DNA of 64,000 nt from Exiguobacterium marinum DSM 16307 (GTDB taxonomy: Bacteria; Bacillota; Bacilli; Exiguobacteriales; Exiguobacteriaceae). This document shows, piece after piece, positions 43,545 to 52,745 of the stretch (the stretch's first letter is position 1; each line of letters starts with the position of its first letter). The notes under the pieces were generated by a model. It saw nothing but the letters and a program-made list of their open reading frames with translations, was not told where the DNA came from and made no database searches. Where the stretch lies: contig NZ_KK211189.1 of the NCBI RefSeq assembly GCF_000620845.1, positions 697,662 to 761,661 on the forward strand. The letters run 5' to 3'. A program made the position numbers and the translations under genes.

Positions 43545-43871
43545 AAAAAACTCCCCCTTTTTTTAAGTTAACCTGTAACGAATTGAGTTTACCAAAAAAA
43601 GAATCAAAAACGAACCAGAGAAATTATTGGTTTTACCAATACAGTTTTCTGTGTATCAAAACAGAAACATTGTTTCAAAATGGTTACGCTTTCACTAGGG
43701 CGATTGTTTCTGAAAAGTGGAGTTGCTATACTGTTGTTGACCACCTGAATAAGAACCAAATGTAACTGATGCGATCAGGCATGGGGTGAACGAGCGTTGA
43801 TGAGGCAACGCTTCTTCCTCCATGCCTTTTCGTTTGGGGGTCAGCCAAATTTGACTAAGGGGAGTGGGAAC
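43545..43871 (+). promoter_or_regulatory. nagZ control region: MurR-like palindrome, promoter and leader hairpin
   Basis: 327 bases between lipA and nagZ. AGAAACATTGTTTCA (43663-43677) resembles the MurR-type palindrome upstream of murQ. A weak cre-like sequence lies at 43682-43695 on the minus strand. Promoter: TTGTTT (43704-43709), 17-base spacer, TATACT (43727-43732). The leader holds a two-tier hairpin, AGGCATGG 43777-43784 / CCATGCCT 43820-43827 enclosing AGCGTTG / CAACGCT, followed by a short TTT. Confidence 0.5.
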
Positions 43872-45821
43872 ATGAACAAGGCATTAAATTGGACGGCAAC
43901 ACTCGGATTGACGACAGCGTTGCTCGTCTCATCGGTTCCGGCAGCGGACGCGGTCGTGGCGGAAGGGACACCGACCATGTCGATTGATCAGCGTGTCAGC
44001 ACGAAATTGGAATCGATGACACTCGTTCAAAAAATCGGACAGATGATCATGCCGGACTTCCGACTATGGAACGGGGCGAACCATACGGCACTTGCACCGG
44101 AAGTTGCGCGAATCATCGATCGATTTGACCTTGGGGGCGTCATTTTATTCGCGGAAAACGTGAAAGAGACGGAACAGACGACGAAACTCGTTCATGACCT
44201 GCAAGAAGTCGTGAAACAAGATGCCAGCAATGATATTCCGTTATTCGTCACAATCGACCAAGAAGGTGGGATTGTGACACGCCTTGGGACGGGAACGAAT
44301 TTACCGGGGAATATGGCGCTTGGAGCGACTCGAAACAGTCAATATGCCTATGATGCAGGGGAAATCATCGGTTCTGAATTACACGCACTCGGGGTAAACG
44401 TGAACTTCGGACCAGTGTTAGACGTCAACAATAACCCAGGGAATCCAGTCATCGGGGTCCGTTCCTTCTCGAGCGATCCTGACCTGGTCGGCGAACTTGG
44501 ATCAGCGATGACGAAAGGCATTCAAGACCAAGGCGTAGCGGCAACGGCGAAGCATTTCCCAGGTCATGGAGATACAGCCGTCGACTCCCATTACGGATTA
44601 CCGATTGTCGACAAAACGCTCGACGAGTTGCGCGGACTGGAACTGCTACCGTTCAAACGTGCCATCACGGAAGGCATCGATATGATTATGACAGCACATA
44701 TCGGGATGCCGCAGATTGAAGACGAGGTCGTCGAGTCAGATCGCGGCACGTTCCCGCTTCCGGCGACGCTCTCGGACGATGTCATTACGGGAGTGCTCCG
44801 TGAGGAACTCGAATATGAAGGAATCGTTGTGACCGATGCGCTCAACATGCAGGCTATCGCAGACAACTTCACGGAAGCGGAAGCGGTCATCAAGACGTTC
44901 GAAGCGGGGGTCGACATCGCGCTCATGCCGACGATTTTACGTTCGGAGGCGGACGTGATCAAACTCGAGGCGATCTTTGAGGAAGTCATCGCGGCAGTGA
45001 ACGATGGACGTTTGTCGGAGGCGACCATCGATGAATCGGTCGAACGGATTTTAAAACTGAAGGCAGAACGGGGCATCTGGGGAGAAACGATGAACTCGAC
45101 TACGCTCGAGGCGAAGCTTGCGGAAGCAAATACTGTCGTAGGAAGCGCAGAACATAAAGTGAAAGAGCGTGAAATCGCGGAAGCGGCTGTGACTCTTGTG
45201 AAGAATGAGAATAAGACGCTCTCGTTCAAACCGAAAAAAGGGGACACGGTGCTCGTCTTGTCACCAACGAAAGACCAGACGGATAGCATGGTGAAAACGA
45301 TTAAGTCACTAGAAAAGAATGCGGGGAATATGAAAGACGTGAACGTCATCACGGCCAACTATTCAGCATCGACGCCACATCTAGATCGAAATCCGGCACT
45401 GTGGCAACAAGTTGAGGCAGCTGACTATATCATCGTCGGTTCAAACGTGAACAACAGTGCCAAACTGAAGCCGACGTCAGCCGATCATTATGTACCGGCC
45501 GAAGTGTTCCGTTACGCCAACGAGACAGGGAAGAAGTCGGTCTTACTCAGTTTGCGTAATCCATATGATATTGCCGTTCAGCTAGAAGCACCGGCGCAGC
45601 TATTGATCTATGGATTCAAAGGCGACCCGAACGGACCAGACTCGGAAGCGGGTAACTTGAAGTCGGCAGGACCGAACTTACCGGCAGGCATCCGTGCCAT
45701 CTTCGGTGAAGTGAAGCCGCAAGGGAAGTTGCCGGTAGATGTACCAAAATTTGTGGACGGTGTATTCCAAGACGAGAACTATGCGCAGTTTGGGGACGGA
45801 TTTAAGAGCTGGAATCGCTAA
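43872..45821 (+). CDS. nagZ: Secreted beta-N-acetylglucosaminidase NagZ (GH3)
   Basis: Removes GlcNAc from the ends of muropeptides, releasing MurNAc for uptake. 649 residues. The signal peptide is about residues 1-28 (TLGLTTALLVSSVPAADA). The GH3 core has VTIDQEGGIVTRL, KHFPGHGDTAVDSHYGLP (the Asp-His dyad typical of NagZ) and the nucleophile region VVTDALNMQAI. The C-terminal alpha/beta domain is also present in Bacillus NagZ. Start ATG 43872 after AGGGGAGTGG; longer readings run through the leader hairpin. It is functionally linked to the murQ locus 9 kb away. Confidence 0.92.
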   Translation: MNKALNWTATLGLTTALLVSSVPAADAVVAEGTPTMSIDQRVSTKLESMTLVQKIGQMIMPDFRLWNGANHTALAPEVARIIDRFDLGGVILFAENVKETEQTTKLVHDLQEVVKQDASNDIPLFVTIDQEGGIVTRLGTGTNLPGNMALGATRNSQYAYDAGEIIGSELHALGVNVNFGPVLDVNNNPGNPVIGVRSFSSDPDLVGELGSAMTKGIQDQGVAATAKHFPGHGDTAVDSHYGLPIVDKTLDELRGLELLPFKRAITEGIDMIMTAHIGMPQIEDEVVESDRGTFPLPATLSDDVITGVLREELEYEGIVVTDALNMQAIADNFTEAEAVIKTFEAGVDIALMPTILRSEADVIKLEAIFEEVIAAVNDGRLSEATIDESVERILKLKAERGIWGETMNSTTLEAKLAEANTVVGSAEHKVKEREIAEAAVTLVKNENKTLSFKPKKGDTVLVLSPTKDQTDSMVKTIKSLEKNAGNMKDVNVITANYSASTPHLDRNPALWQQVEAADYIIVGSNVNNSAKLKPTSADHYVPAEVFRYANETGKKSVLLSLRNPYDIAVQLEAPAQLLIYGFKGDPNGPDSEAGNLKSAGPNLPAGIRAIFGEVKPQGKLPVDVPKFVDGVFQDENYAQFGDGFKSWNR

Positions 45822-45824
45822 ACG

Positions 45825-45861
45825 AAAATGAGCTCGCCCGAAAATCGGGAGAGCTCATTTT
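45825..45861. terminator. nagZ/degV terminator
   Basis: AAAATGAGCTCgCCCG / CGGGaGAGCTCATTTT between convergent genes. Confidence 0.85.
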
Positions 45862-45862
45862 T

Positions 45863-46708
45863 TCATGCTTCGAAATAGGCGATGACGAGTAGACCTGGAC
45901 CGGTGTGGGCACCGATGGCAGACCCGACCAGTGTCTTCGTGATGTGCTTCGGTTCGAGATGTTCGCGGACCATCTTCTCGAACTGTTCCGCTTTTTCAAG
46001 GTCGTCACCGTGACCGATGAAAAAGTCCCCGTTCTCGACGAGCGGCTTCGATTCAACGGTCCATTCGACCATGCGCCGCATGACTTTCTTATGACCGCGT
46101 ACCTTTTCAATCGGGACGAGCTTGCCGTCCTCGACCGTCAATAACGGTAAAATCGTCAACAAGTCTCCGATGAAAGCACTCGCTTTCGACACACGTCCGC
46201 CTCGCATCAAATATTCGAGCGATTCGACCGTGAACAAGTGGCGAATCTTTCCGACGAGCGAAGCAGCATACGCAACTGTTTCTTCGTACGTGTGCTCTTG
46301 ACTGTACTCTGCGACTGTCTTGACGAATAACGCCTGTCCGACTGAAGCGGTTCGAGTATCGAGGATCTTGAATGTGCTGTCTGGATACTCCTCCTTCAGC
46401 ATCTCACCGACCATGACGGCGGTTTGATAGGTACCAGAAAGTTCACCTGAGAAGGCGAGATATAAGAACGGCAGTCCCGCCTCGAGATGCTGACGGAAGC
46501 AATGTTCAATACGTGACGCCTCGATTTGGAACGTCTTCGGCGTCTTGCCTTGACGCATCGCATCGTACACGTCTTTCGGTTGAATTGTTTCCCCGTCTAA
46601 AAACTCTTCGTTGTCGATGATGACACCGAGCGGTAAAATCTCAAGACCGTATTCGATGATTTGATCGTGTGTCAAATCGGCTCCGGTGTCTGTGATCAGT
46701 TTAAACAT
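45863..46708 (-). CDS. DegV-family fatty-acid-binding protein
   Basis: 281 residues. DegV signatures: KLITDTGADLTHD at the start, YLAFSGELSGTYQTA in the lipid pocket, and SLEYLMRGGRVSKASAFIGDLLTILPLL. Family knowledge: DegV/FakB proteins bind a fatty acid for phosphorylation by FakA. The start chosen is the ATG at 46708, since the GTG at 46720 overlaps the ribosome site GAGGAG. It lies directly after lipL in the same operon. Confidence 0.9.
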   Translation of the reverse strand: MFKLITDTGADLTHDQIIEYGLEILPLGVIIDNEEFLDGETIQPKDVYDAMRQGKTPKTFQIEASRIEHCFRQHLEAGLPFLYLAFSGELSGTYQTAVMVGEMLKEEYPDSTFKILDTRTASVGQALFVKTVAEYSQEHTYEETVAYAASLVGKIRHLFTVESLEYLMRGGRVSKASAFIGDLLTILPLLTVEDGKLVPIEKVRGHKKVMRRMVEWTVESKPLVENGDFFIGHGDDLEKAEQFEKMVREHLEPKHITKTLVGSAIGAHTGPGLLVIAYFEA

Positions 46709-46716
46709 TGGATGAA

Positions 46717-47559
46717 TCACTCCTCTGTTAATTGTTGTTCAATCTCGCGTAGCGGTTCATTCCGTTTCCACATCCGTTCGAGCTGGCTCACGAGTGTCGT
46801 TTGTTCTTCAGCTGTCAGTGACGCGTTTTGGAGCGTGCTGACAGTGGAAAGGACGCGGTAGGCCCGTGTAAGAACATCTTGAACCGTGAGGGGAATGCCG
46901 AGCAAATCTTCTAGCGAAGCCATCGTTTCCGGTACAATGGTAGGGTACGTGAACTTGGTGGCTTCCTCTTGGATCGCCAAATCATAAAAGTCTCGAATGA
47001 TTTCGGCACGTTTGCTCCCGCTCTGTCTGACGCTCAAGTAAATTTGAACGGCGACACCGCCACGGACGCGTCGTTGCGAAATACCGGCGAATTTTTTCCC
47101 GTCAATCGACAAGTCGAAACTTCCCGGACAGTACGAGCCGACGACCTCACCTGGGACGATGTCGCTCGTGACATCTTGGAACATCTGTTGGATAAGGGAG
47201 GTCATGGCCTCATAGCCGCTGTCGATTTGAATCCCGTCATTCTCGGGTAAGATTAAAGATAAGTTCAGGACATCATCGTCTAACACGACGGCAAGTCCGC
47301 CCGAGTTACGGACGACCGGTCGAAAGCCACGCTCGTGCAAATACCGAACCCCATCTTTTAAATGAGGCAACCTTGCGTCTTGGATTCCGAGTACAATCGT
47401 ATTCGTGTGCACCCATACGCGCAAGACAGCGCCTGATTGTTGGGTTGAAGCACATAACGTATCGTCAGTTGCGAAAGATTGTTCCGCTTGAAACATCGTG
47501 CCAAGGCTCGATTGGTCGATCACACGATAACTCGGTTGTTTTAATAATGGATGGATCAT
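46717..47559 (-). CDS. lipL: Octanoyl-[GcvH]:protein octanoyltransferase LipL
   Basis: Transfers octanoyl or lipoyl groups from GcvH to E2 subunits. 280 residues, same as Bacillus LipL. Signature: VRNSGGLAVVLDDDVLNLSL and CPGSFDLSIDGKKFAGISQRR, where the Cys is the catalytic residue by homology. It lacks an ATP-binding ligase site. Its stop is next to the DegV start. The gene context differs from Bacillus, where lipL is next to pta. Confidence 0.9.
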   Translation of the reverse strand: MIHPLLKQPSYRVIDQSSLGTMFQAEQSFATDDTLCASTQQSGAVLRVWVHTNTIVLGIQDARLPHLKDGVRYLHERGFRPVVRNSGGLAVVLDDDVLNLSLILPENDGIQIDSGYEAMTSLIQQMFQDVTSDIVPGEVVGSYCPGSFDLSIDGKKFAGISQRRVRGGVAVQIYLSVRQSGSKRAEIIRDFYDLAIQEEATKFTYPTIVPETMASLEDLLGIPLTVQDVLTRAYRVLSTVSTLQNASLTAEEQTTLVSQLERMWKRNEPLREIEQQLTEE

Positions 47560-47665
47560 ATACTTAATTCCTTTTCACAAATAATTTTCCTTCTCATTAT
47601 AGCACGGAGGGAACGATTCGTTTGAAGTCGAATCTAGAACATAACGAAACGTAGGAGGGCATGTC

Positions 47666-48961
47666 ATGTACTCGTCACGAGGACAACTATCTGGATCAAA
47701 AGTGTTTAAAGACCCGGTACACCGTTATATTTACGTCTACGATCATCTTATTTGGGAGCTGATCAACACGAAAGAGTTTCAGCGCTTGCGTCGCATCAAG
47801 CAACTCGGGACGTCCTTTTTGACGTTCCACGGCGCAGAGCACACACGATTTCATCACTCGCTCGGTGTATACGAAATCGCACGCCAGTTAATCGATCAGT
47901 TCCAACAGTACCCAGAATGGAACGACCGAGACCGTGAGTTGTTGTTAGCAGCGGCACTCTTACATGACGTCGGGCATGGGCCGTTCTCGCACGCATTCGA
48001 ACACGTCTTTTCCGTTCGCCATGAAGTATGGACCGAACGAATCATTTTAGGGGATACCGAAGTTAACAAAGTGTTATCCGAGATGGGTGTCGGGTTTGCG
48101 GAAGAAGTGGCCTCGATCATCAACAAGACGCACCCGAATCGTCTAATTGTCAACATACTCAGTTCGCAACTCGATGTCGACCGGATGGACTACTTGCTAA
48201 GAGATGCGCACTTTGCAGGTGTCAGCTACGGGAAATTTGATTTAGAGCGCATGTTGCGCGTCTTGCGTCCAGATGAAGATCAAGTCGTCGTCAAGCAGTC
48301 GGGGATGCACACGATTGAAGATTACATCATGCGTCGCTATCAGATGTATTGGCAAGTGTACCTTCATCCGGCGACACGTTCGAGCGACCTTCTCTTGAAA
48401 GCGATTCTTGAGCGAGCACAGGAACTGTATGAGAGTGGCTATGCCTTCAACCTGACCCCGAAGCACTTCTTGCCAATTTTTGAACAAAAAGTGATGGCGC
48501 TCGAACAATATTTGAAGTTGGATGAAACGGTCGTCTACTTCTATTTCCAAGAGTGGATGGATGAGGAAGACTCGATTTTGGCCGATCTGTCCAGTCGGTT
48601 CGTGAATCGTCGTTTATTGAAATATAAAAACTTCCCGGAAGCGAACCGTGACCGTCATATGGAACGTCTCCGTCAGACGATGGAAACAATCGGGTTACCG
48701 TCGAAATATTATTTGCTTGAAGATCAGTTAAGTCAATTGCCATATGACTTGTATAAAGGCCAAGGAAAGTATGAAGGGATTTATCTTCAGATGAATGACG
48801 GTGAGCGGAAAGAGATTTCGGAAGTGTCGATGCTTGTCCAGTCGATTTTGAACTCGAGACAGTCGGATGAAAAGATTTATTATCCGGAAGATGTGTTGTT
48901 GAACTTGAAGGATTATGCCAACGAGAAATCGTGGATTTTGTCGACATTAAAAGACGAATAA
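47666..48961 (+). CDS. ywfO: YwfO-like HD-domain nucleotide phosphohydrolase
   Basis: 431 residues, as in Bacillus YwfO (SAMHD1/dGTPase-like). The HD set is HTRFHHSLGVYEIAR, LLHDVGHGPFSHAFEH and SQLDVDRMDYLLRDAHFAG. The C-terminal half forms the helical oligomer part. Family knowledge: deoxynucleoside triphosphate hydrolysis; the exact substrate is not readable. GTAGGAGGGC precedes the ATG. Confidence 0.9.
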   Translation: MYSSRGQLSGSKVFKDPVHRYIYVYDHLIWELINTKEFQRLRRIKQLGTSFLTFHGAEHTRFHHSLGVYEIARQLIDQFQQYPEWNDRDRELLLAAALLHDVGHGPFSHAFEHVFSVRHEVWTERIILGDTEVNKVLSEMGVGFAEEVASIINKTHPNRLIVNILSSQLDVDRMDYLLRDAHFAGVSYGKFDLERMLRVLRPDEDQVVVKQSGMHTIEDYIMRRYQMYWQVYLHPATRSSDLLLKAILERAQELYESGYAFNLTPKHFLPIFEQKVMALEQYLKLDETVVYFYFQEWMDEEDSILADLSSRFVNRRLLKYKNFPEANRDRHMERLRQTMETIGLPSKYYLLEDQLSQLPYDLYKGQGKYEGIYLQMNDGERKEISEVSMLVQSILNSRQSDEKIYYPEDVLLNLKDYANEKSWILSTLKDE

Positions 48962-48983
48962 GCACGCAAAGGAGCGTGACACG

Positions 48984-50570
48984 ATGGAGATTGCGACACT
49001 GATTGGCGGAATCGGGATATTTTTACTCGGCATGACACTACTCACAGATACGCTCAAAAAATGGGCGGGTACACGACTACGTCATCACTTAAATCAATTC
49101 ACCGATGGCTCTTTGTCAGGTGCGACACTTGGTGCCATGTTAACAGCCTTATTCCAATCTTCTTCGGTCACTACGTTGATGACGATTGGATTTGTGAGTG
49201 CAGGGCTCCTCACGTTCACACAATCGTTACCGCTCGTCATTGGAGCCAATGTAGGGAGTGCGACGACAGGGTGGATTATTGCCGTCCTTGGCTACAATTT
49301 AGACGTGCGCCAGTTGTTTCTACCGCTCATTGGAATCGGGATGGTGTTTCGTCTCTCCCGTCCGCGCCTTCGCCGTATTGGATTGTTTCTCGTCAGCATC
49401 GGGTTGATTTTTGTTGGAATTGGAACACTTCAAGAAGCAATGCGGGATGTCGTCACGTTCTCGTTTGGCTCGGTCGGTGAAATGACTATTCTGCATCAGG
49501 CAGTTCTGATTGGAATCGGGTTCATGATGACCGCCATCCTTCAGTCGTCGACGATTGGACTCGTGTTAACGATGACGGCCCTTGCGACAGTGGCGATTTC
49601 ACTCCCACAGGCTGCTTATTTGGTGCTCGGTCAGAGTGCTGGAACGAGCCTTGTCGTGGCACTCGGTTCGATTGGTGGATGGAAATCGGCGCGGCGCATC
49701 GTGTTGGCTCATGCCATCTACCATGTGTCGATTGTCCTCATGGGGTGGTTGACATTTCCCGTTCTCTTCGAGATCGTCAATCGAGTGGCCGATTGGTTCA
49801 ACTGGAACGATTTGTTGCGCCTCGCTTTATTCCATACGACATTCCATCTACTTGGTGTGATCTTGTTCCTGCCTTTTTATCAAACGTTCGCACGTCGATT
49901 ACTGAAGTGGATTCCAAGTCGCTCCGAAAAATTGACACGTCTGCTCGATAAAAACATGTCACAACTTCCGACAGTCGCTTTGGAAGCGGCACGACGTTCC
50001 TTACTTGAAATCGAGCGTTATTTAGGGAACGAGACCGAGTTGCTCGTCCGTGAAGGGCGACTACGTGAAGATGAATTGATCCTCGTCGACAAGACGTTGA
50101 GCGACGTTCGTTTCTTTTTGAGCACGATACGTCTTGAGGATGATGGAAAGCGAAATGATTATGGTCAACATTTATCTCTCTTGCACACGATTGACCACCT
50201 GGAACGCTGGTTATACGTCTTGCGGGAAGTCGAACCGGTCCACGTACTTCGGGACACCGACTTTTTAGCAGCACGAGAACTTGTGTTACATGAGCTTGAC
50301 CTTGTGAATCAACTGAATCATCATACGCCACCGGATGATTCAAAGCTGTGGAAACAGGCCTCGAAACAACTGGCGGAGTATCGGAAAGCACATCGTTCGG
50401 AACTGTTAGAAGAGACGGCAGCGAATCAACTGGAGATGGACCTGACGATACAAAAAGTGCAAGTATTGCTCTGGCTCGACCGTATCGGCTATCACATCTG
50501 GCGAGCGACGCGTCACTTGATTAAGCCGACCATACCGAGTGAACGGTTCGACGTGAACAGGGAAGATTAG
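48984..50570 (+). CDS. Na+/phosphate cotransporter family protein with PhoU-like tail
   Basis: 528 residues. Two inverted membrane repeats of the Na/Pi family carry QSSSVTTLMTIGFVSAG ... GANVGSATTGW and QSSTIGLVLTMTALAT ... GQSAGTSLV. A helical PhoU-like cytosolic domain follows from about 330 to 528. NptA-type; transport of phosphate is inferred. Begins 22 bases after ywfO and is probably co-transcribed with it. Confidence 0.9.
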   Translation: MEIATLIGGIGIFLLGMTLLTDTLKKWAGTRLRHHLNQFTDGSLSGATLGAMLTALFQSSSVTTLMTIGFVSAGLLTFTQSLPLVIGANVGSATTGWIIAVLGYNLDVRQLFLPLIGIGMVFRLSRPRLRRIGLFLVSIGLIFVGIGTLQEAMRDVVTFSFGSVGEMTILHQAVLIGIGFMMTAILQSSTIGLVLTMTALATVAISLPQAAYLVLGQSAGTSLVVALGSIGGWKSARRIVLAHAIYHVSIVLMGWLTFPVLFEIVNRVADWFNWNDLLRLALFHTTFHLLGVILFLPFYQTFARRLLKWIPSRSEKLTRLLDKNMSQLPTVALEAARRSLLEIERYLGNETELLVREGRLREDELILVDKTLSDVRFFLSTIRLEDDGKRNDYGQHLSLLHTIDHLERWLYVLREVEPVHVLRDTDFLAARELVLHELDLVNQLNHHTPPDDSKLWKQASKQLAEYRKAHRSELLEETAANQLEMDLTIQKVQVLLWLDRIGYHIWRATRHLIKPTIPSERFDVNRED

Positions 50571-50577
50571 AATAGAA

Positions 50578-50603
50578 AACGGACTCCATATTAGGGGTCC
50601 GTT
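50578..50603. terminator. Bidirectional terminator
   Basis: AACGGACtCC / GGgGTCCGTT between the Na/Pi gene and the tautomerase gene. Confidence 0.65.
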
Positions 50604-50609
50604 CGTCGC

Positions 50610-50798
50610 TTATTTCTTATCTGCGTGCATCACACCGGCTTGACCGTAATGTGTTGCATCCATCTCTTCGATGAAGACGGTGATGTTTTCTTTTGGCGCG
50701 TTCGTCGTCTCGGAGACGGCATCCGTCACCTTTTCGATCAACGCACGTTTCTGTTCCACGGTACGGCCCGGAAGCATTTTTACCGTTACGTAAGGCAT
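50610..50798 (-). CDS. ywhB: 4-oxalocrotonate tautomerase-family protein
   Basis: 62 residues, a single short tautomerase unit. The catalytic Pro follows the initiator Met (MPYVTVKM), and Arg in PGRTVEQKRALI helps bind substrate. Similar in size to Bacillus YwhB, a hexameric 2-hydroxymuconate tautomerase; physiological substrate unknown. AAAGGAGGAATGACCC lies before the ATG. Confidence 0.92.
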   Translation of the reverse strand: MPYVTVKMLPGRTVEQKRALIEKVTDAVSETTNAPKENITVFIEEMDATHYGQAGVMHADKK

Positions 50799-50947
50799 GG
50801 GTCATTCCTCCTTTGCTGAAGTCTCTTATATTGTAGTGAATCCCGTTCGCTGAGAAAAGAAAAATTCGCATCTACCTCAAAGCAGGCGCTCATTTTTTAT
50901 ATATTTCGGGTATGTAACAAGACAGAGCGAATGTAGGAGGAATGAAG

Positions 50948-51802
50948 ATGAAGTGGAAAGGAAGACAACAGAGCCGTAACGTCGAGGACCGACGGGGACG
51001 GAGCATCGGAGGAAAAGGGATTGCCGGGGTCGGGGGTGGTCTCGGATTGATTCTCGTCATCGTCTTTACGTTATTGAACGGAGGCAGTCCGACGGATCTC
51101 GTCAACAACATCGGACTTGGGGAACCTCAATCGGAGGGAACGTATACGGGAACGGCTCGTGAAGAGGAGATGGCGGACTTCGTAGCGGTCGTTTTAAAAG
51201 ATACGGAAGAAGTGTGGACAGACATATTCGCTAAAAATGGGATGACATATGAAGAGCCGACGCTCGTCCTATTTTCGGGACAAGTCGAATCCGCTTGTGG
51301 TATTGCCGGGTCGGCCGTTGGTCCGTTCTATTGTCCCGGCGACCAAAAACTATATATCGATTTGAGTTTTTATGATGAACTGAGCCAACGTTTCAATGCA
51401 CCTGGTGACTTTGCGATGGCATACGTCGTCGCCCATGAGGTCGGGCATCATGTACAGACACTTCTCGGGGCGACAGGAGAAATCATGCCGCTTCGTAACG
51501 AGATGAGTGAAACGGAATTCAACCGTTATCTCGTTCGCTTTGAATTGCAGGCGGACTACTACGCAGGCGTATGGGCGCATCATGCGCAAGGTTTAGGGTA
51601 TCTCGAAGCAGGAGACGTCGAAGAGGCGATGAATGCCGCGCATCAGATTGGGGATGACACGTTACAACGTCAGGCGGGTGGATACGTGACACCGGACTCG
51701 TTCACGCATGGTACTTCTGAACAACGGATGCGATGGTTCGAAAGAGGATTTGAGAACGGATCGATTCAAGGTGGGGACACGTTCAATACGAACAACTTAT
51801 AG
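50948..51802 (+). CDS. Membrane-anchored neutral zinc metallopeptidase (YpfJ/KPN family)
   Basis: About 284-286 residues (ATG 50942 or 50948). Short basic N-terminus (RQQSRNVEDRRG), one membrane helix rich in Gly (GIAGVGGGLGLILVIVFTLL), then an external domain with zinc motif AYVVAHEVGHHVQTLLG, the typical FYCPGDQKLYIDLSFYDEL, and RFELQADYYAGVWAHHA with the third ligand region. Function unknown; it may process envelope proteins. Confidence 0.88.
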   Translation: MKWKGRQQSRNVEDRRGRSIGGKGIAGVGGGLGLILVIVFTLLNGGSPTDLVNNIGLGEPQSEGTYTGTAREEEMADFVAVVLKDTEEVWTDIFAKNGMTYEEPTLVLFSGQVESACGIAGSAVGPFYCPGDQKLYIDLSFYDELSQRFNAPGDFAMAYVVAHEVGHHVQTLLGATGEIMPLRNEMSETEFNRYLVRFELQADYYAGVWAHHAQGLGYLEAGDVEEAMNAAHQIGDDTLQRQAGGYVTPDSFTHGTSEQRMRWFERGFENGSIQGGDTFNTNNL

Positions 51803-51832
51803 GCCGGGTGAACGCTCGACCTTCTTAGCCGA

Positions 51833-51862
51833 TTGGAATATGAGGAAAGAATCCGCTATCAT
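51833..51862 (+). promoter_or_regulatory. Probable murR promoter
   Basis: TTGGAA (51833-51838), 18-base spacer, TATCAT (51857-51862), 35 bases before the murR ATG. Confidence 0.5.
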
Positions 51863-51896
51863 AAAAGAACAACAGTTGCAGGAAGGGGATGACCCG

Positions 51897-52745
51897 ATGG
51901 AATCCTTACTTACGAAAATTGATTTAGCAAAAGACGATATGACAGCGGTTGAAAAGAAAATTGCGGACTACATTTTGTCGCATTCAACGCTCATTCCAAA
52001 TATGACGACAAAAGAGCTTGCCCAAAAGACGGATGTGTCTGAGGCGAGTATCGTTCGCTTCGCTAGAGTGATTGGAATCGATAGTTTTAAAGCATTTAAA
52101 CTCGCGCTCGTGAAAGACCTGGCCGTCACGGAGACGACATTGACAGATTTCAATGTCCTTCAGCAAAAAGATACCCCGTACGACTCGTTTCAAAAAGTCA
52201 TTCACGTCAATAAAGCGGCGATCGAAGCATGCGCCGAAGCGATGGATAAACGAGAACTCGAACATGCGGTGGAGTTGTTCGCACGTGCAAACCGTGTCAT
52301 TTTTTACGGGGTCGGCGGATCTTCGACGGCGGCGATTGATGCGCAATATAAGTTTACGAAATTGGGATATGCAGCCATGACATCTCCGGATTTTCATTAT
52401 ATGTTGTCGCTGATCCCGCATTTAGGAAAGTCTGACGTATTTGTCGCGATTAGTACGTCAGGACGAACGAAAGATGTGCTCGAGCTCGTCCGATTTGCGA
52501 AAAAGAAACGTGTTCCTGTCATTGCCATCACCAACCTCGACAAATCGCCACTTTACCGGGAAGCGGACGTTCGACTCTGTACGCCGAACGTCGAGAGTGA
52601 CTTCCGAATCGCAAGTATCGCCTCACGGATGACGCAATTAACGATTGTCGATACGTTATATATGGGACTCCTTCACCGAAAAGGAGAAGGATTGATCGAT
52701 CGTTATGCAGAAGCCCGAGATGAGATGGTGAAATTGCGCCGATGA
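51897..52745 (+). CDS. murR: MurR/RpiR-family regulator of MurNAc catabolism
   Basis: 282 residues. RpiR HTH (MTTKELAQKTDVSEASIVRFARVIGIDSFKAFK) at about 35-75. SIS sugar-phosphate domain at about 120-260 (VIFYGVGGSSTAAIDAQYKF, VFVAISTSGRTKDVLELV). It should sense MurNAc 6-phosphate. The ATG at 51897 is chosen after GGAAGGGG; longer readings overlap the previous gene. It overlaps the GNAT gene by 4 bases. Likely operators lie upstream of murQ. Confidence 0.9.
   Translation: MESLLTKIDLAKDDMTAVEKKIADYILSHSTLIPNMTTKELAQKTDVSEASIVRFARVIGIDSFKAFKLALVKDLAVTETTLTDFNVLQQKDTPYDSFQKVIHVNKAAIEACAEAMDKRELEHAVELFARANRVIFYGVGGSSTAAIDAQYKFTKLGYAAMTSPDFHYMLSLIPHLGKSDVFVAISTSGRTKDVLELVRFAKKKRVPVIAITNLDKSPLYREADVRLCTPNVESDFRIASIASRMTQLTIVDTLYMGLLHRKGEGLIDRYAEARDEMVKLRR

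Noticed and set aside
43682-43695. CcpA cre upstream of nagZ
   Set aside because: TGAAAGCGTAACCA on the minus strand deviates from the consensus at two key positions; kept only as a weak remark.
44591-45358. 255-residue open frame on the minus strand within nagZ
   Set aside because: It is antisense to the conserved GH3 core, has a Ser-rich unnatural composition and no ribosome site; it is a shadow of nagZ codon use.
49798-50391. 197-residue open frame on the minus strand
   Set aside because: It lies opposite the Na/Pi transporter coding sequence, is rich in Arg/His/Ser without a fold, and has no start signal.
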